Shown: in pieces, positions 6,719-9,147 of the stretch
Numbering within the stretch: the stretch's first letter is position 1
Layout of the letters: each line of letters begins with the position of its first letter
NCBI GenBank assembly: GCA_002721375.1
Contig: PBKH01000047.1
Span: forward strand, 12,368 to 21,514
Direction: 5' to 3'
Length of the DNA stretch: 9,147 nucleotides
Source: Verrucomicrobiales bacterium
GTDB lineage: Bacteria; Verrucomicrobiota; Verrucomicrobiia; Limisphaerales; UBA1096
Notes under the pieces: model-generated
The model's input: the letters and a program-made list of their open reading frames with translations, nothing else
Told to the model about the DNA's origin: nothing
Database searches by the model: none
Translations under genes and position numbers: made by a program

Positions 6719-8118
6719 GCATCCAAATCCCACTGCCCAAGCTACCACCACTTGCGGGCATCTGTACTTTTAAAGAAGCGCAGCGGACTGGGTTCTCAGT
6801 CAAAGAGTGCGTTCGTCGTCTAAAACAGTATCACTACTGGCTTAAAAGAATGCACCAGGTGTTTAACGATAGGATTCCTTCTGAGCCATTATACGAGCTG
6901 AAAATGGCATTTAGCCTCCATTCACATTATTGCGCTGAGCATGTGACAGCTTTCCGCAAACGGATAGCAGAGATGCGAGAACCACCTCTCGGCCTTGAGG
7001 TATCACCGGACAAGAATCTAGAAATTCTGTTCGACGAGATTTTAGCTGCACCAAGTACTATTGAACTTCTCTTGGGTGCTTATGATTTAGCGCTGCCTTC
7101 GCTGCGAGATAAAATGCAGCGTCATCTGGATGAAACCAACCCGTTGGTGGACCATCCAAGCATACGTATAATCCGATTTGCGATGTTAGAAATTGATGAA
7201 ATGATTTCATTCGGTAAATCGAGTATAGAAGCCTTGGTAAAGGATCGAAGCAAATCATGTGAGTGGCTTAATCTTCTTAACGCTTGCCTTGCAAACGTCG
7301 ACGGGGAGGATGCTCCAAGTGAAGTTAAACGAAACTATTCCTCTCAACCTTATCGTTATAGTGGTGTGCCTATGCGCGATGAGCGCTTTTCTGATCCTTA
7401 CAACATGGGAGTTAACGCAGAAGCGTTCCTGTACGACGAGCAATTCTCACCCGAACCAAAGACACTCATGATGTTCTACAAGCGGCTTCGCGAGATCGAT
7501 GTGCCTGAGATGATATCGAGTATTATTGCGGAGACTAAAGGAAAGAAATGGGGTTACTATCAAGACATGACGCGCCAACTTTGGGATGAGGCGCGTCACG
7601 CAATGATGGGTGAGGTCGGATTCGTAAACCTTGGCATCAACTGGCCGACTGAGGTTATGGTTAATTTCACTTGGTCACTTGCTCTCAACACGCAACTCAA
7701 CCCTATACAGCGACATGCAGTTTTGTACTTTATAGAGCAAGGCCTGATGCCGAAAACTGGGAAACGATTCGAATGGGAGGTGGCGATGAAGTCTAGCAAC
7801 CCGCTTTCCGGATTGTTTCAAGATTACGATTGGGCTGATGAAGTTCTTCACGCGAGGATCGGCAGAGATTGGTATCTCACCGAATTTAAGACCCCCAAAG
7901 ATGGTATCGATTTTGGTGATAAATGCTGGTCCCTCGTTTTCGTTGACTGGGCTCAATATAAGAAGGAGCGCAGAACCGAACACAGGAACTGGTGGCCCGG
8001 ATTGTATAAAGCGGCTTGCAAGTCATGGGGCGTTAAACCCGAATCTGAGGTGCTCCAATTTAACACCTCGTATAAGAATGTTCGGGCTGATTTAAAAGTT
8101 GTTTCTACCTCGGGTTGA
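6715..8118 (+). CDS. Ferritin-like putative diiron protein, conserved hypothetical
   Basis: This 467-residue protein has no signal peptide or membrane segment, so it is probably cytoplasmic. It appears to have two helical halves. The N-terminal half (about 25-180) carries ELKMAFSLHSHYCAEH (61-76) and HLDETNPLVDHPSIRIIR (137-154), which I recognise only as recurring in uncharacterised ferritin-like proteins. The C-terminal half (about 245-395) has two ExxH motifs, E292-H295 in DEARHA and E376-H379 in DEVLHA. E341 lies 35 residues before the second, and E260 or E265 lies 27-32 residues before the first. That is the ligand pattern of a four-helix diiron bundle. A Tyr/Arg-rich linker (about 196-240) separates the halves. 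The reaction is unknown; an oxygenase or hydroxylase is possible but unsupported. The ATG lies in an ATGA overlap with the CotH gene stop, no Shine-Dalgarno motif is seen, and coupling is likely. Confidence 0.82.
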   Translation: MSIQIPLPKLPPLAGICTFKEAQRTGFSVKECVRRLKQYHYWLKRMHQVFNDRIPSEPLYELKMAFSLHSHYCAEHVTAFRKRIAEMREPPLGLEVSPDKNLEILFDEILAAPSTIELLLGAYDLALPSLRDKMQRHLDETNPLVDHPSIRIIRFAMLEIDEMISFGKSSIEALVKDRSKSCEWLNLLNACLANVDGEDAPSEVKRNYSSQPYRYSGVPMRDERFSDPYNMGVNAEAFLYDEQFSPEPKTLMMFYKRLREIDVPEMISSIIAETKGKKWGYYQDMTRQLWDEARHAMMGEVGFVNLGINWPTEVMVNFTWSLALNTQLNPIQRHAVLYFIEQGLMPKTGKRFEWEVAMKSSNPLSGLFQDYDWADEVLHARIGRDWYLTEFKTPKDGIDFGDKCWSLVFVDWAQYKKERRTEHRNWWPGLYKAACKSWGVKPESEVLQFNTSYKNVRADLKVVSTSG

Positions 8119-8164
8119 ATTTTAGCGTTTTCCCCTGACCTTTTTTCCTTCAAGCTCACTTTCG

Positions 8165-8668
8165 ATGCGTTATCGACGCTTAGCCCGTGAACGGGCTGTT
8201 CAATTCCTGTTTCAGCGAGACATGAATCCTCATGATTCTATCGAGGAGGAGCTTGACCGTTTTTGGGCATCCCAGACCTCTGCAGCTATTGCTGATGATC
8301 ATAAACCATCAAGTTGGGGAGAACCTGCCGAACCTGAGCCGCCTACTCCTGAAGACACGAAAGTCCGGGAATTTGGAGATCCATTAATTCGCGGAGTGTT
8401 GGAACATTTAGCTGAAATTGACCGCATCATAGTTGAGCAGACCAGTAACTGGGATATCGGTCGGATCGCCAAGGTTGACCGAAATGTTCTGCGCCTTGCC
8501 ATACACGAAATGCTTCACCGCGAGGACATCCCGCCAGTTGTTAGCATCAATGAGGCTATTGATATCGCCAAAAAGTTTTCAACCGAAAATAGCGGTCGAT
8601 TCGTTAATGGCATTCTTGATAAGATCAAAAGCGGGCTTATGCGCCCGGCACGCACACCTGTGAACTGA
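8165..8668 (+). CDS. nusB: Transcription antitermination factor NusB
   Basis: NusB binds boxA RNA with NusE (ribosomal protein S10) and supports antitermination of rRNA transcription. Family signatures are ARERAVQFLFQRD (7-19), LIRGVLEHLAEIDRII (74-89), the RIAKVDRNVLRLAIHEML stretch (100-117), DIPPVVSINEAIDIAKKFS (121-139) and FVNGILDKI (146-154). At 167 residues it is longer than the usual 130-150. The excess is a Pro/Glu-rich, probably flexible insert at about 36-70 (WGEPAEPEPPTPED) between the N- and C-terminal helical parts. The start at 8165 places the conserved N-terminal helix immediately after MRYRRL. The 46 bases upstream are pyrimidine-rich with no Shine-Dalgarno motif. The 21-base gap to the next gene suggests co-transcription with it. 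Confidence 0.95.
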   Translation: MRYRRLARERAVQFLFQRDMNPHDSIEEELDRFWASQTSAAIADDHKPSSWGEPAEPEPPTPEDTKVREFGDPLIRGVLEHLAEIDRIIVEQTSNWDIGRIAKVDRNVLRLAIHEMLHREDIPPVVSINEAIDIAKKFSTENSGRFVNGILDKIKSGLMRPARTPVN

Positions 8669-8678
8669 GGCAACTATC

Positions 8679-8683
8679 GGGAG
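8679..8683 (+). promoter_or_regulatory. Ribosome-binding site GGGAG deciding a TTG start
   Basis: GGGAG at 8679-8683 lies 6 bases before TTG at 8690. An in-frame TAG at 8684-8686 rules out any earlier start. This is the only strong Shine-Dalgarno motif before a gene in the window. Confidence 0.8.
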
Positions 8684-8689
8684 TAGGCT

Positions 8690-9147
8690 TTGGCGATATC
8701 GAACATCGATCTGCATTTGCACACCAATTTCTCAGATGGCATCTCCACGCCAGAAGAAGTTGTAAATAACGCAGAAGAATTGAAGTTAGCAGCCATAGCG
8801 CTAACCGATCATGACACAATTGAAGGATGCCCTCGTGTAGCCAAGGCATGTATTGAGCGAGGTATTGAATTTATCACAGGCACAGAGCTGTCAGTAGACA
8901 TTGACGGGCATGAAATGCACCTGCTTGGATATTTTATTGACACCGAAAACGATGCGCTCATCCGTGAAACCAGTCGCTATCAAAAGAACCGAACCGACCG
9001 CGTCTTTGATTTTGTATGGAGATTAAACTCACTTGGGGTGCCACTTAGATCGGAACATGTGTTTAATTTAGCAAAGTGCAAGGCACCTGGCCGACCTCAT
9101 ATAGCTCGAGCGCTGGTAGAACAGCGGTTTTGCTCCAGCATGGACGA
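8690..9147 (+). CDS. PHP-domain phosphoesterase (TrpH/YciV-like), 3'-truncated, TTG start
   Basis: This metal-dependent phosphoesterase of the PHP superfamily has 152 codons visible and runs off the right edge. The frame reads (M)AISNIDLHLHTNFSDG and contains the PHP motifs: H9, H11 and D16 in DLHLHTNFSDG; D40-H41 in ALTDHDTIEG; E66 in GTELS; H77 in MHLLGY; H137 in GRPHIA. The remaining C-terminal metal ligands lie beyond the window. Order and wording match the TrpH/YciV group, whose members act as 3',5'-nucleoside bisphosphate phosphatases or 5'-3' RNA exonucleases; which applies here cannot be told. No ATG is available before the first motif. TTG 8690, with GGGAG 6 bases upstream and a TAG just before it, is the only sensible start, so an ATG-only gene search would miss it. 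It follows nusB by 21 bases, so the two are probably in one operon. Confidence 0.88.
   Translation, partial: MAISNIDLHLHTNFSDGISTPEEVVNNAEELKLAAIALTDHDTIEGCPRVAKACIERGIEFITGTELSVDIDGHEMHLLGYFIDTENDALIRETSRYQKNRTDRVFDFVWRLNSLGVPLRSEHVFNLAKCKAPGRPHIARALVEQRFCSSMD

Noticed and set aside
7675..7983. 102-codon open frame on the - strand inside the ferritin-like gene
   Set aside because: It overlaps the second ExxH region of a well-supported gene and its own sequence matches nothing recognisable.
8119..8164. Possible terminator or promoter in the pyrimidine-rich gap before nusB
   Set aside because: T- and C-runs are present but no stem precedes them, and no -35/-10 pair is convincing; nothing firm can be called.
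1..9147. Defence island, prophage, insertion sequence or CRISPR
   Set aside because: No transposase, integrase, nuclease cluster, regular spaced repeats or terminal inverted repeats were seen; all six genes fit ordinary chromosomal context.

Overview
The window holds six protein genes, all on the + strand and tightly packed. The first and last run off the window edges. There is no rRNA, tRNA, CRISPR array, transposase or phage gene. The best taxonomic guess is a marine-type Verrucomicrobiota bacterium (Opitutae-like) of moderate GC. This rests on family-level recognition only: the large secreted lamin-tail/CotH protein with a verrucomicrobial-style C-terminal module, the two-part ferritin-like protein, the NusB with a Pro/Glu-rich insert, and gene starts that mostly lack Shine-Dalgarno motifs.

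Region 1 (1-2662) is a two-gene unit. The 3' and main part of bioA (biotin synthesis) overlaps by 4 bases (ATGA) an Ste24/CaaX-type M48 membrane metalloprotease. The true bioA start lies left of the window, because the conserved N-terminus reads in frame upstream of the first visible ATG.

Region 2 (2663-2767) is the longest gap, 105 bases. It contains two overlapping hairpins, a short palindrome, and a -10-like GATAAT only 5 bases before the next ATG. It is the most likely boundary between transcription units.

Region 3 (2768-8118) is a second ATGA-coupled pair. The first gene encodes a 1316-residue secreted protein with a nearly mirror-symmetric layout: lamin-tail, galactose-binding-like, chitobiase-C-like, CotH kinase, chitobiase-C-like split by a second galactose-binding-like domain, lamin-tail, C-terminal module. 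The second gene encodes a 467-residue ferritin-like protein with two ExxH motifs. The stop/start overlap suggests coordinated expression of an exported kinase-like protein and an apparently cytoplasmic putative diiron protein. This is the best candidate for an undescribed system here, although the functional link is inference.

Region 4 (8165-9147) is housekeeping: nusB, then a PHP-family phosphoesterase that starts at TTG behind a clear GGGAG ribosome-binding site and is cut by the right edge.
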